A DNA stretch of 64,000 nucleotides from assembly GCF_039555335.1 (NCBI RefSeq), contig NC_092637.1, positions 496,001 to 560,000 of the forward strand. Reading direction: 5' to 3'. The position numbers were made by a program, and so were the translations under genes. Under the pieces are notes generated by a model. That model was not told the origin of the DNA. It did not search any database and saw only the letters and a list, made by a program, of their open reading frames with translations. Positions 1-8,386 of the stretch are shown here, one piece after another (position 1 is the first letter of the stretch; every line of letters begins with the position of its first letter). This DNA is from Amphiura filiformis (lineage: Eukaryota > Echinodermata > Ophiuroidea > Amphilepidida > Amphiuridae).

Positions 1-16
1 TATTTGCTTTATTATT

Positions 17-262
17 ATGCGGCCCATACACGATCAATTTGATTGATCAATATTGAAGACCCTAGATGCAAGAGTGGATACAAAATAATATTTTTCCTCA
101 ATATTATTGAAGAGATCTGATGTAGTTTGATTTAATTGACGGCTGGACAATAGAATCACTATTATGTTCGTGTGCACAGTGCACAATGGTAGATTTTGTA
201 TCCACTCTTGTATCCGGAGTCTTTGATATTGATCAATCAGATTGATCGTGTATGGGCCGCAT
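17..262. repeat. Fold-back (MITE-like) element with about 65-bp arms
   Basis: The left arm begins ATGCGGCCCATACACG at 17 and the right arm ends with its reverse complement at 262. Complementarity runs inward for about 65 bp with few mismatches and encloses about 110 bp of AT-rich spacer. There is no coding capacity. This fits a non-autonomous DNA transposon or fold-back element. I found no convincing target-site duplication, so the class is unknown. Confidence 0.75.
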
Positions 263-345
263 TACTTTAATGATAAAGTGACTTTTGCTAACTATTGTTG
301 TGTTACTATTTATCTCCAAAAAGTCCACTGTTCTTTTTTTTTCAG

Positions 346-459
346 ATGTATGCGATGAAGGTTACTTTCCCTGTTCTGATGACGGACCATGCATTGAAAA
401 CCACTTTTACTGTGATGCATATCCAGATTGCAAAGAAACACAGATGGATGAGAAAAGTT
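346..459 (+). CDS. Gene A, LDLa exon 1 in window
   Basis: This 114-nt internal exon encodes one LDL-receptor class A module. It follows a T-rich tract ending TTTCAG and ends at a GTAAGT donor. The translation has six cysteines spaced as in LDLa (CDEGYFPC, then GPC, FYC, PDC and a final C completed across the splice). The C-terminal acidic calcium cage is weak: KETQMDEKS replaces the usual DxSDE, so calcium binding may be poor. The exon is phase 1-1 (starts at codon position 2, ends after position 1), as is usual for shuffled LDLa modules. Its closest relative in the window is the exon at 5248, with the same FPC/GPCI pattern. The upstream part of the gene lies outside the window. Confidence 0.75.
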
Positions 460-1338
460 GTAAGTTATTTCAAATCAAGTTTCCAACAAAAATATTCAGT
501 ATACGGATAAGTTAGGGTGCGGTTTAGATCAAAATTTAGTATAAATTGCCACTTGATTATTATTAAATGAAGAGATTGTTTCCAAAGGGATTAAATCTTT
601 TTTGCAAAGTTGTGCGAAAACAACGTGTTTTTTTGTTTGTTTTGTTTTTTGTTTTTGTTTTCTTGTTTTTTAATAATGATGTCGCACTTTTGTAAGTTCA
701 TATTCTGCCCTATTAAAACATTATTATGTCGTATCCTACAAACAAGGTTTGGTTCATTACTTTATTTTCACTGTAGGATACGACATAATAATGTTTTCAT
801 TTTTTTTCTTTGTTTGCGGACACGAGTGGATTTCATCCCTTTTTGAAACAAACAGTTTTGACCAATTTTCAGAACCGCATTGCAAGAAAATCTTTATTTC
901 AAAACAAGGATCTGAAAGACAATGTCATAGCACACTGAAAATAGAAAATCGCATTTAAGTACCTCTTAAAATTTTTGAATTATAATTGTATTGTTATTTT
1001 GTTAGACAGCTGCACATTCTTTTAATAACTTATTTTTTTTCGTGTGCAATTTTCTAGAATTATTTTACTCCTTTACTTTTAATAAGTAATAGATTATGTT
1101 CTATTATTTACGAACATATAAAAAAAACACTTTCAGACCCGAACATGTTACCGATGTGAAATAAGATTAACATATAAAAATAAGTACTTAATAATAATAA
1201 TAATAATAATAATAATAGCTCTTCGCCATGTAGGTACATTTTGGTATAAAAACATTCGTAGTAACATATTCAGTAATACAATTATAGCGTTCTAAAGAGT
1301 ACCATAGAGTAAAATACCACTTAATTTAATAAATCTAG
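460..1338 (+). other. Intron with a perfect 22-bp hairpin and an (AAT)n run
   Basis: This is AT-rich intronic sequence between two LDLa exons. It contains a perfect inverted repeat (arms 719-740 and 772-793, core GTCGTATCCTAC) and an (AAT)n run at about 1189-1216. The short open frames look random in composition and match no domain. Confidence 0.6.
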
Positions 1339-1449
1339 GTCCATGTCTACGAGAAGGCGACGTCCGATGTGATAACTTACGGTGTATTAATCCTAACGTG
1401 ACATGTGATGGGAAAGATGATTGTGGTGACAACTCCGATGAGACAGAAT
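1339..1449 (+). CDS. Gene A, LDLa exon 2
   Basis: This 111-nt exon lies between an AATCTAG acceptor and a GTAAGT donor, phase 1-1. It encodes a canonical LDLa module reading PCLREGDVRC, RCINPNVTC, then DGKDDCGDNSDETEC. All six Cys and the DxxDCxDxSDE calcium-binding motif are present; the first residue is completed from the previous exon. It has no internal ATG, so an ATG-anchored ORF scan misses it. It closely resembles the exons at 6411 and 8276 (shared RCDNLRCI), which points to local tandem duplication. LDLa modules bind calcium and protein ligands in extracellular or receptor proteins; the ligand here is unknown. Confidence 0.88.
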
Positions 1450-1475
1450 GTAAGTTGTTTTCATGCATGTATTAT

Positions 1476-1677
1476 CACTTCACTCTCTTCACGCGGGTGT
1501 CCACAGCAGACGACAAGTGACAATTTTTTTAAACTTCAAAGGTTTCAGAATTGTAAATTTTCATGACCATATTTGGAATCAGCATGAAAAAATCATTAAA
1601 ATGAGTACAAACAAGCTTAGTATTGGTTCATTGGTTTTTGAGATAGCTCTTGATAATTTGAGAAAAATGGACTTCTT
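1476..1677 (+). repeat. Dispersed repeat shared with 23378-23577 (inverted)
   Basis: The segment from ACGCGGGTGTCCACAGCAGA through the GAGAAAA stretch near 1668 recurs, diverged and in reverse complement, at about 23378-23577. There the mirrored landmarks CTGCAGTCGACACCCGCGTG and ATGCTTGTTTGTACTCATTT are visible. The pair occupies introns of gene A and gene B, so it is a mobile repeat rather than conserved coding sequence. The family was not identified. Confidence 0.7.
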
Positions 1678-2057
1678 ATGTTGAAGCCTGGTCGCTAGCA
1701 CGCAGAGTATTAACATTTTCTGTCGATCCTTTATTTTGATAAGGCAAAAACCAATAATATTTTACCTCTTGCCCCATGCGAGTTTGTTTTTATTCAACAA
1801 CGCCGATTTTGAATATTTTGTATACTATTCCAATATAAATGCAATCATATTCTGTTGTTAATTTGTACATAATATTGCGTCAAAAAGCTGTTAGTGCTGA
1901 GCCTGTTTAGTCAGGTGATTTTAATAATCCCAAAACTACATCATATTATTTGTTATGCACGAGTTTACGCAACTCAAACGGCAAATATACGACAAGTTAT
2001 AAAGAGGATTATTCTGTTTTTTTAATAAAGTATACTGTTATTTTATTTTCAATATAG

Positions 2058-2078
2058 GTCCAGTGTCTACGACAGCAA
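2058..2078 (+). CDS. Gene A, candidate 21-nt microexon (PVSTTA linker)
   Basis: A TTTTCAATATAG acceptor is followed by 21 nt and a consensus GTAAGT donor. The segment is phase 1-1 and would add PVSTTA between LDLa modules, a plausible Thr/Ser linker. Its length keeps the frame. The evidence is splice-site quality and phase agreement only. It could also be a chance pairing or the decayed remnant of a longer exon. Confidence 0.4.
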
Positions 2079-2101
2079 GTAAGTTAAGGATGCAATCAAA
2101 G

Positions 2102-2202
2102 CTCGACCGGCGGTTGACCGACGGTACCGTCCGGTTTTTATTGTTCTAAACAATGGAAACCCGGCGGAACCGGGCGGAACCGGCAGTCAACCGCCGGTCG
2201 AG
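2102..2202. repeat. GC-rich hairpin
   Basis: The arm CTCGACCGGCGGTTGAC at 2102-2118 has its exact reverse complement at 2186-2202. The arms enclose CCGG-rich sequence that partly continues the pairing. It stands out from the AT-rich surroundings. It is probably a small fold-back element. Confidence 0.65.
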
Positions 2203-2387
2203 TTTTTATTTCATCCCTTATTATTTTAAAAGTTCTTATTACTTTAAAGGGACATGCTGATAGTTATATTCTGTGCAAAAAGTTTGCGTAACTTAGCATA
2301 TAATCAGCATACCGAGATTACTCTGAACATTTTATAACTTTTTATTGTTATTATCAAACAGCTTTTTGACAACAAACTTAAGCTACA

Positions 2388-2520
2388 CGTTTTTAGGCAT
2401 GTCATTGCCCCACCTGTATCCTGTACTCGGCATTATAAGCCATTTTGGTATTTTCCAAAATTTAAAATGATACATTTAACTCGGCTGGTTTTAAGTATAA
2501 ATTTGTTTAAACCGTTCACA
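2388..2520 (+). repeat. Dispersed direct repeat, copy 1 (copy 2 at 4974-5104)
   Basis: About 130 bp beginning near TTTTAGGCATGTCATTGC and ending near TTTGTTTAAACCGT recurs in the same orientation at 4974-5104 with scattered substitutions. Both copies lie in the same intron. No termini or coding potential were recognised. Confidence 0.7.
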
Positions 2521-2703
2521 TCCAGGAAATTGAATGCATATCAATGTGTAAGCGCTCTTTAGCAAAGTCATAGTTCATTGAATTTACAACCGTATGACAA
2601 AACAGGCGAAAATAGTAACTTTTTTCACAAGATTTGCAATTTAAAGAGAATCGGACATTGCTCATTCTAGTGACGCTAGTAAACTCAAGCTATACACGAA
2701 TTA

Positions 2704-2887
2704 GAGAATAAACGATAGAATTTTTATTTTGCCTATCCTCTTCGTGTGATAGACGACAGGCAGGTCCAATATTTTGAGTAGTGGATGCCGGCGCAGCCGG
2801 TATCCACTACGATAAAAATATTGGACCTGCCTGTCGTCTATCATAGGTAGAGGATAGGCAAAATAAAAATTCCTATCGTTTATTCTC
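2704..2887. repeat. Long hairpin, about 85-bp arms
   Basis: GAGAATAAACGATAG at 2704 pairs with its complement ending at 2887. Pairing continues through the GACGACAGGCAGGTCCAATA region with a small indel. The loop is a short GCCGGCGCAGCCGG palindrome. A near-perfect stem of this size suggests a recently inserted fold-back MITE. Confidence 0.75.
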
Positions 2888-3404
2888 ATTCTTAGTCAGT
2901 TAAATACTATTTCAATAACTGTAAACAATTTTTTAAAGCAAAAACTAAGTTACCGTCATAAAACTCCCTCATTATAAAATGAACGAAACTTGTTTACAAC
3001 TTCACGTATTCTGTTGCGCGTACTGCTAGCGCGTCGCGTATTCCGCACTAGTCTACGCATTACAGCGCAATACATACGCGCACCTCTACAAGCGTGTAAG
3101 GCATTATCAAGACGCATGATGACGTGGGGTCGTCTACGGCCTGATAAACGGCACCCGAAACCTTGCGATTGTCCAATCAAAAATGTGTCTACGAACTAGA
3201 CCACTCCCACTGACTAAGAATACGACTTGACACATTCCTACACCTCACTGGCGGCCATAGCTAGCTGGGTGCTTCCATCCATTTTTCGCGACGCCAGTAT
3301 CATTGGCGTGCAGCGTTTACCGCTTTCATGACGCGCGGCACAAGTGTTACGCGCTCCAATGCGCTCACGATAATGGGCGTCTTGGATCGCAATCCAAACG
3401 AACT

Positions 3405-3861
3405 AAAGCTGAATTTATACTCGATCGCTTTTGCAGAAAAGCGATTCTCACGCATATTCAGTGTTTACTTACATTTCCAGAGCGTCGAGGCAAAAACGAC
3501 ATCGCTTTTGCAAGTTGAAGAAATCTCAACTTCCCAGCGATATCGCTTGACACGTGAATGCGTCAACCAATCATTTTCAACCAACTGGATCTATTATTTT
3601 GCTAATTAATTTACCTTTCTCGATTATTAACTTTTGATAATGGATTAATTCAAAGCAATAATTATTGACAGCAACTATTGTTTTAAAAATATATCTTGAG
3701 GCATATTAGAATATTTTAATTGTCGTCTGCAATCGCTATCGCCGTGGTAAGTATAAAGGCAAAAGCGACGAGCGATCGGATGCATCACAAAATTCGGCGA
3801 TTGCCCATCGCTTTCCAAAAGCGTTTCATCGCAATCGCTCGGCGATCGTATAATTCAGCTT
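3405..3861. mobile_element. TIR element rich in AAAAGCGAT motifs
   Basis: The left end AAAGCTGAATTTATACTCGA and the right end, whose reverse complement starts AAGCTGAATTATACGATC, form imperfect terminal inverted repeats. Subterminal motifs (GCGATT, AAAAGCG) also recur in inverted orientation. It has no ORF with a domain and fits a non-autonomous DNA transposon. Its right end touches the TTAA of the next element. Confidence 0.55.
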
Positions 3862-4231
3862 AAGGTTATTAATTATTTTAAACTGTTGTGATTTGGTAGT
3901 TCAGAGCATCTTACGAATGGTAGTGAGCTTTGGCAAAAACTGCATTGCTCAATTCATAACGAGCGTGTAAAAGAATTAAAATATCACAGATATACTTTTA
4001 TAGGTGCTGCGGTTCTTGAGTTACGTTGTAAAGAGGGCTGAAACAACAACACTTTTGTAAAACGTACATAACTCATTAACAACAATAAATTCAGCAAGTT
4101 TGCAAAGTATACGATTTGTAGAATGGACTTTTGCAAAACATCAAGGTGTTAATTTTTAATAATATATTGAACTAGATAATGAAAATCGATTTTTAGGTTG
4201 CTTCGACCAACAATACCTCGTCTACCCTTAA
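3860..4231. mobile_element. TTAA-flanked MITE, family 2, copy 1
   Basis: This copy is about 80-90% similar by eye to 63480-63824. Shared landmarks are GAATGGTAGTGAGCTTTGGC, AGAGGGCTGAAACAACAACA and CGACCAACAATACCTCG. TTAA bounds both ends. The 63-kb copy has clear TIRs; here the left TIR is degraded. The right TTAA is shared with the adjacent family 1 MITE. Confidence 0.65.
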
Positions 4232-4897
4232 GGGATCTAGAATGAGCGTTTATGGCGTTTCGACAGTATTTTTAGTGGGACATGAGAGCACATCAGACGT
4301 ATCGAATTGCATTCTGAATACGAAGCATGTCTTTCTGATATCAAATAATTTTCATTTTTTTAATTTCACGTTATAATACAAATTTTATGACAAATTAAAA
4401 AAAATAAATATTTTTCAAATTTTGATATATAACAGTCCTCGAAATTAATTTTATAAATCTAATGATATATTCTTAAAGTGTATGTAGCTGGGAGGAAAAG
4501 CCGACGATCAATTGAAAATTTTGACCTTTTATATTGAAGATAATATGGATTTTTTTCCCAAAAAGACCTTTTTTTTTTTTTTTTTTTTGGAAAAAAATCC
4601 ATATCTTCAATACGAAAGGTCTAAATTTTCAATTGATCATCGGCTTTTCATCCCACCTACATACACATTAAGTATAAATCATCAGATTTATAAAGTTTAC
4701 TTCAAGTACTGTTAAATATCAAAAATATCAATTTTAATGATTTGCCATAAAATGTGTATTACATTGCGAATTTCAAAAATCTAAATTATTTGATATCAGA
4801 AGGACATTCTTCGTATTCAGAATGCAATTCGATATGTCTGATGTGCTCTAATGTCCCACAATAAATACTGTCCAAACGTTCATACCCCTTCCCTTAA
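4228..4897. mobile_element. TTAA-flanked fold-back MITE, family 1, copy 1
   Basis: This 670-bp element is bounded by TTAA at 4228-4231 and 4894-4897, with ends TTAAGGGATCTAGAATG and CATACCCCTTCCCTTAA. Almost the whole element is an imperfect inverted repeat. Both halves contain the TCGAATTGCATTCTGAATAC motif, and a central palindrome (CAATTGAAAATTTTGACC) flanks a T-rich loop. Five near-complete copies and one half copy occur in this window. TTAA target duplication is typical of piggyBac-type transposition, so it may be a piggyBac-mobilised MITE. It encodes nothing. Confidence 0.8.
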
Positions 4898-4973
4898 GCT
4901 AGTTTGGCGCGGATGGCCCCCAGCTATGGCCGACTTAATCCTGACCATCACTTGGCTCGTCGGATTCGTTTAT

Positions 4974-5104
4974 ACGTTTTAGGCATGTCATTGCTCCACC
5001 TGTAGCTTGTGCTCAGCATTATAAGCCATTTTGGTATTTTCCAAGATTTATAATGATACATATAACTCGGCTGGTTTGAAGTATAAATTTGTTTAAACCG
5101 TACA
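4974..5104 (+). repeat. Dispersed direct repeat, copy 2
   Basis: This is the second copy of the repeat at 2388-2520, in the same orientation and with scattered point differences. Confidence 0.7.
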
Positions 5105-5247
5105 CTTCCGGGTTTATTTTATTTTATCTTAAGTTTAGTTTGTTTCTATGAAATTAAAATGGCTCAAAACATCAACATGTTAGTTATACCCTAGCCCGCA
5201 TTGTTTTAATATTGCTTCCAAAGTATGTATATCATATTTATTTACAG

Positions 5248-5361
5248 ATCCTTGTGAAACAGGTTTATTTCCCTGTTCAGCTGAGGGACCATGCATAGAT
5301 GAGCGGCGTATTTGTGATGGGTATCCAGATTGCCAAGAGACAAAGAGGGACGAAATGGGAT
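5248..5361 (+). CDS. Gene A, LDLa exon 3
   Basis: This 114-nt phase 1-1 exon follows TATTTACAG and ends at GTGAGT. The translation runs PCETGLFPC, EGPCIDERRIC, DGYPDCQETKRDEMGC. The six-Cys LDLa pattern is intact. The distal calcium motif is again altered (QETKRDEMG rather than xDxSDE), as in the exon at 346, so these two form a distinct non-canonical subtype. The first Cys-containing segment is completed by the upstream exon. The module is probably extracellular; its ligand is unknown. Confidence 0.85.
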
Positions 5362-6410
5362 GTGAGTCGTATAGTTGTAAAATAATATCTACTTTTTAAG
5401 GCAAATGAAAAAATACGACTCAATAAAATTCGTACCATCATCACAACGCCTAGACGTTAACCCACACACCTCAGCACCCAATTCACATTGTCGCTGACCA
5501 CTATACTATCCACATCATTCCATAAATCATTTAACGACAAATCAGGGCTTTGCTACTTAAAAGCGCACACCCTAGACATTCCACAGTTGACCTTTGCAGC
5601 CATGATCACCTCTCCAATTAGCTGTAGGTCATTGTCTAGGGGAATTTCACGCTAACTAAATATTTCCACGTGAGCGTATACTAAACCATCGCCAGGCTTC
5701 GAACCCTCAACCTCTCTCACTATTGTCGAACGCCATATCGATTGAACTAACTTGACTGCTTAACATAATAATTATTGTCCTTTGATTAATACGTATCAGT
5801 ACTAGTCAAGTCAAAACGTCACAACAAAAAACAAAAACATGTCATTTCAAGAGGTGGAACAGTGCCTAATTTGCATAATACTAATGTATTACCCGATGGT
5901 GCACCGGGGTCAGGAATTGATAACACTTTAAACAAAAAATAGTTTTACCATAATAACATGTGTTTTTATACCTGGCGAACATCATAAAATATATATATTT
6001 TTTATTTCTTGTTTCGATTGGTTGCGCACTGTTGATACTCGCAACTTCAATTTAACACAATGGATGTTATCGCTTTACTTTATATTAAACGAATGAATCT
6101 TAAATTTTGCAATGCTTCAACCTTCCCCTATATATATTATTATAGGATCTTGACCTTGTCAACATAATGTGTAAAAAGTAAACCAAATTGCAAAAATATA
6201 ACCAGATACCAAAGATACCCCCACACCCCCCCCCACACACACACACACCCCACCCTCCCCCACACGCACACGCACACAAAGTTTTCGTACCAACTGTTTC
6301 GAACTTTTTTGCCTCATGCACCATTCCATCTAAAGGGAAACACTAAACCCCGGACAATACACGTATTGTAATCTATTATACGTGGCTATTTTTTCACAAA
6401 TTATTGCAAG
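5362..6410 (+). other. Intron with a minus-strand tRNA-derived SINE
   Basis: This intron separates LDLa exons. It contains a SINE head (5690-5766) and its possible body (about 5430-5690), an AT-rich segment, and a C/CA-rich tract at 6220-6280 made of (CACA)n and C runs. No exon was found. Confidence 0.5.
5690..5766 (-). mobile_element. tRNA-derived SINE head
   Basis: On the minus strand a pol III B box (GGTTCGAAGCC, plus 5695-5705) follows an A-box-like stretch (TAGTTCAATCGATATGGCG, plus 5731-5749) at tRNA spacing. The acceptor stem does not pair well, so this is a retroposed tRNA-like head, not a functional tRNA. The SINE body probably extends to lower coordinates, but its end is unclear. 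Confidence 0.6.
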
Positions 6411-6520
6411 TCCATGTCCAAACGAAGGCGAATTCCGCTGTGATAACCTAAGGTGTATTGACCCTGACCTGGAATGCAATGGCGACGATGATTGTCGTGA
6501 CAATTCCGACGAGGCCGATT
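6411..6520 (+). CDS. Gene A, LDLa exon 4 with a damaged splice acceptor
   Basis: It encodes an intact LDLa module ([34 protein letters not shown]) ending at a GTAAGA donor. It is nearly identical to the exon at 8276. Where the sister exon has TATAG followed by GTCC, this copy has GCAAGTCC, so the AG expected directly before the exon is AA. The only usable AG lies one base further in. That gives a 110-nt exon instead of 111 and breaks the phase 1-1 register. The module may be skipped, or it may be a pseudoexon. The coding part has no stop. Confidence 0.65.
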
Positions 6521-6655
6521 GTAAGATAATTAGAGGTTTACAATATAAATTACTCATAATAATAGCGACGATGTTGATTATAATTTTCATAATTTGTGAT
6601 TATGATGTTTCTTTAACGTATTGTGCCGATTCTTCAATGCGCTATATAAATGCTG

Positions 6656-6698
<43 letters not shown>

Positions 6699-6748
6699 GC
6701 CTCTTATTATTACGTTATTGCCTGTTGTTTCTGTTCCAACCCATTTAG
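6521..6748 (+). repeat. Short intron with an (ATT)n microsatellite
   Basis: About 16 ATT repeats occupy 6659-6706 inside the 228-bp intron between two LDLa exons. Translation through it gives a poly-Leu stretch (in an open frame that spans both exons), which is not expected to be protein. Confidence 0.8.
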
Positions 6749-6859
6749 GTCAATGCCCAAATAAAAACCATTTCCGATGTGCCAACATGCGGTGTATTCC
6801 TCCTCAACACGTGTGTAATGGAAGAGATGACTGCAGAGATATGTCCGATGAGATAGATT
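6749..6859 (+). CDS. Gene A, LDLa exon 5
   Basis: This 111-nt phase 1-1 exon lies between CATTTAG and GTAAGA. It encodes [37 protein letters not shown], a complete LDLa module with six Cys and an intact DxxxCxDxSDE calcium-binding motif. Only 228 bp of intron separates it from the upstream module. It is more diverged from the 6411/8276 pair than those are from each other. Confidence 0.88.
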
Positions 6860-7103
6860 GTAAGATAAATAGATAAACAATTATGTGGGTTTTTTTATAT
6901 TTCAATTGCCCTTGAATGGTATATTCAATAGTAATTAGTATAATAATGAATAAGTGATGATCGTTTTAGGTATATGGACCTAATTATTATGAACTTTTGC
7001 CGCCACAAAATCAGTAGGGCTGATGATGCGTTCAGGATTGGACGTGAAAATTTCCCACTCAAAAATAGTAAGTCCAGTTGACTAGATTATAGTTTAATAT
7101 TAA

Positions 7104-7163
<60 letters not shown>

Positions 7164-7169
7164 ATGGCC

Positions 7170-7233
<64 letters not shown>

Positions 7234-8275
7234 ACGGGATGACACGGGGTGTCCCTGAAAGAACTGAATCGTCGGAAACTTTAAAGTTGTTTGGGTATTT
7301 TGACGCCACAATTAATCATAACTAAACAGGGGCGTAGCCAGCTTTCTTGGTCGGGGGGGGGCAAAATAACATTTTGGGGGCACAGACGAAAAAAATTGCA
7401 GTTGCATTATACAATACATAGAGACTGTATGTCTTCGAGCTTCCCGAAAAGGGCCTTATTGGGATGATGTGGGCGCGTAGCGCGAAAAAATGGTATTTTA
7501 CACTATTTTCGCCCGTTATCCGGCTAAAAAAAAACTCTTTATTGTTAATGTGCGCGCGTAGCGCGGAAAAATTTTGTATTTTACACTATTTTGGCCCTGA
7601 ATTTTGCTAGAAAAGGGGCTCCTTGCCCTTTTTCTTTTCCTTTGCCCTCCTGATTTTCTCTTTCATCTTTTGTCAGAGGGGCACTCTTTCTTTTATTTTT
7701 TTGTAAGGGGAGCACTCTGCCCCCCCTGCCCCCACCCCACCCCAACCCCAACCCCCCCCCACCACCCGCTGGCTACGCTACTGTAACTAAAGACTGGTGT
7801 GTTTGAGGAATAAATCACCTATCACATACTTTTTTGAATTTTGACAATTGATCACACCGTTCGTGAACTATAAGGATTTAACGAAACTCCCTCATTTTAA
7901 AACATTTCCACGGATTCAAATTTTAATCGATGCTATGTATTCGGAGTGCTAATCACTGCGCATCATCAACGCATGAGGTGTCTACTGTTATGATGAGGAT
8001 AATGAACTGATATTTAACTCAGTAAAACGGGCTGAAAATGAGGCCCGGAAATGAGGTAGCTTCGTAAAATTCTTGTATTTAAAAAACGGAGCGATCAATT
8101 GTCAAAATTCATGTAATGTAATATTAATAAGCATGTAATAGCTGATACATTCCTCAACTACATTGGTTAGTTAGTCATGTTTGGTTTATGCGTTAAAACA
8201 CTAAACAAATTCAGTTTCTGAAGATACAGTTCTATCAGGAACACCCTGCTTATAACTTTGCTCAAATAATTATAG
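6860..8275 (+). other. Intron with a large (ATT)n tract and a hAT MITE
   Basis: ATT repeats fill about 7098-7231, interrupted once near 7162. A non-autonomous hAT-like element lies at 7327-7783. The rest (7800-8270) is AT-rich and unremarkable; no exon was found. Confidence 0.6.
7327..7783. mobile_element. Non-autonomous hAT-like MITE with 8-bp TSD
   Basis: Terminal repeats are CAGGGGCGTAGCCAGC at the left and GCTGGCTACGCTACTG at the right, which match the CAGNGGCG-type termini of hAT elements. The flanks carry a perfect 8-bp duplication, TAACTAAA, at 7319-7326 and 7784-7791, the size hAT transposases produce. The interior is G/C-run rich with two GCGCGTAGCGCG motifs and no transposase. A related deletion derivative is at 13195-13475. 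Confidence 0.85.
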
Positions 8276-8386
8276 GTCCATGTCCAAACGAAGGCTATTT
8301 CCGCTGTGATAACCTAAGGTGTATTGACCCTGACCTGGAATGCAATGGTGAAGACGACTGTCGTGACAATTCCGATGAGATCGATT
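8276..8386 (+). CDS. Gene A, LDLa exon 6
   Basis: This 111-nt phase 1-1 exon lies between TTATAG and GTAAGA. It encodes [37 protein letters not shown]. All six Cys and the calcium cage are intact. It is a near-duplicate of the exon at 6411, and its acceptor is intact where the other is damaged. The two probably arose by a recent local duplication of exon plus flanking intron. Confidence 0.9.

Larger units (their letters stand above)
2079..5247 (+). other. 3.2-kb intron packed with fold-backs and MITEs
   Basis: The interval holds a GC-rich hairpin (2102-2202), a long hairpin (2704-2887), a dispersed repeat (2388-2520, again at 4974-5104), a TIR element (3405-3861) and two abutting TTAA-flanked MITEs (3860-4231 and 4228-4897). 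The stretch 2890-3400 has CG-rich patches but no gene I can support. Confidence 0.6.

Noticed and set aside
3303-3609. Overlapping frames of 71 and 93 codons
   Set aside because: They cross the left boundary of the TIR element at 3405, have no domain and no splice support.
6521-6748. A continuous frame joining the LDLa exons at 6411 and 6749 through a poly-Leu stretch
   Set aside because: The poly-Leu is an (ATT)n repeat bounded by good splice sites; reading through it is by chance.
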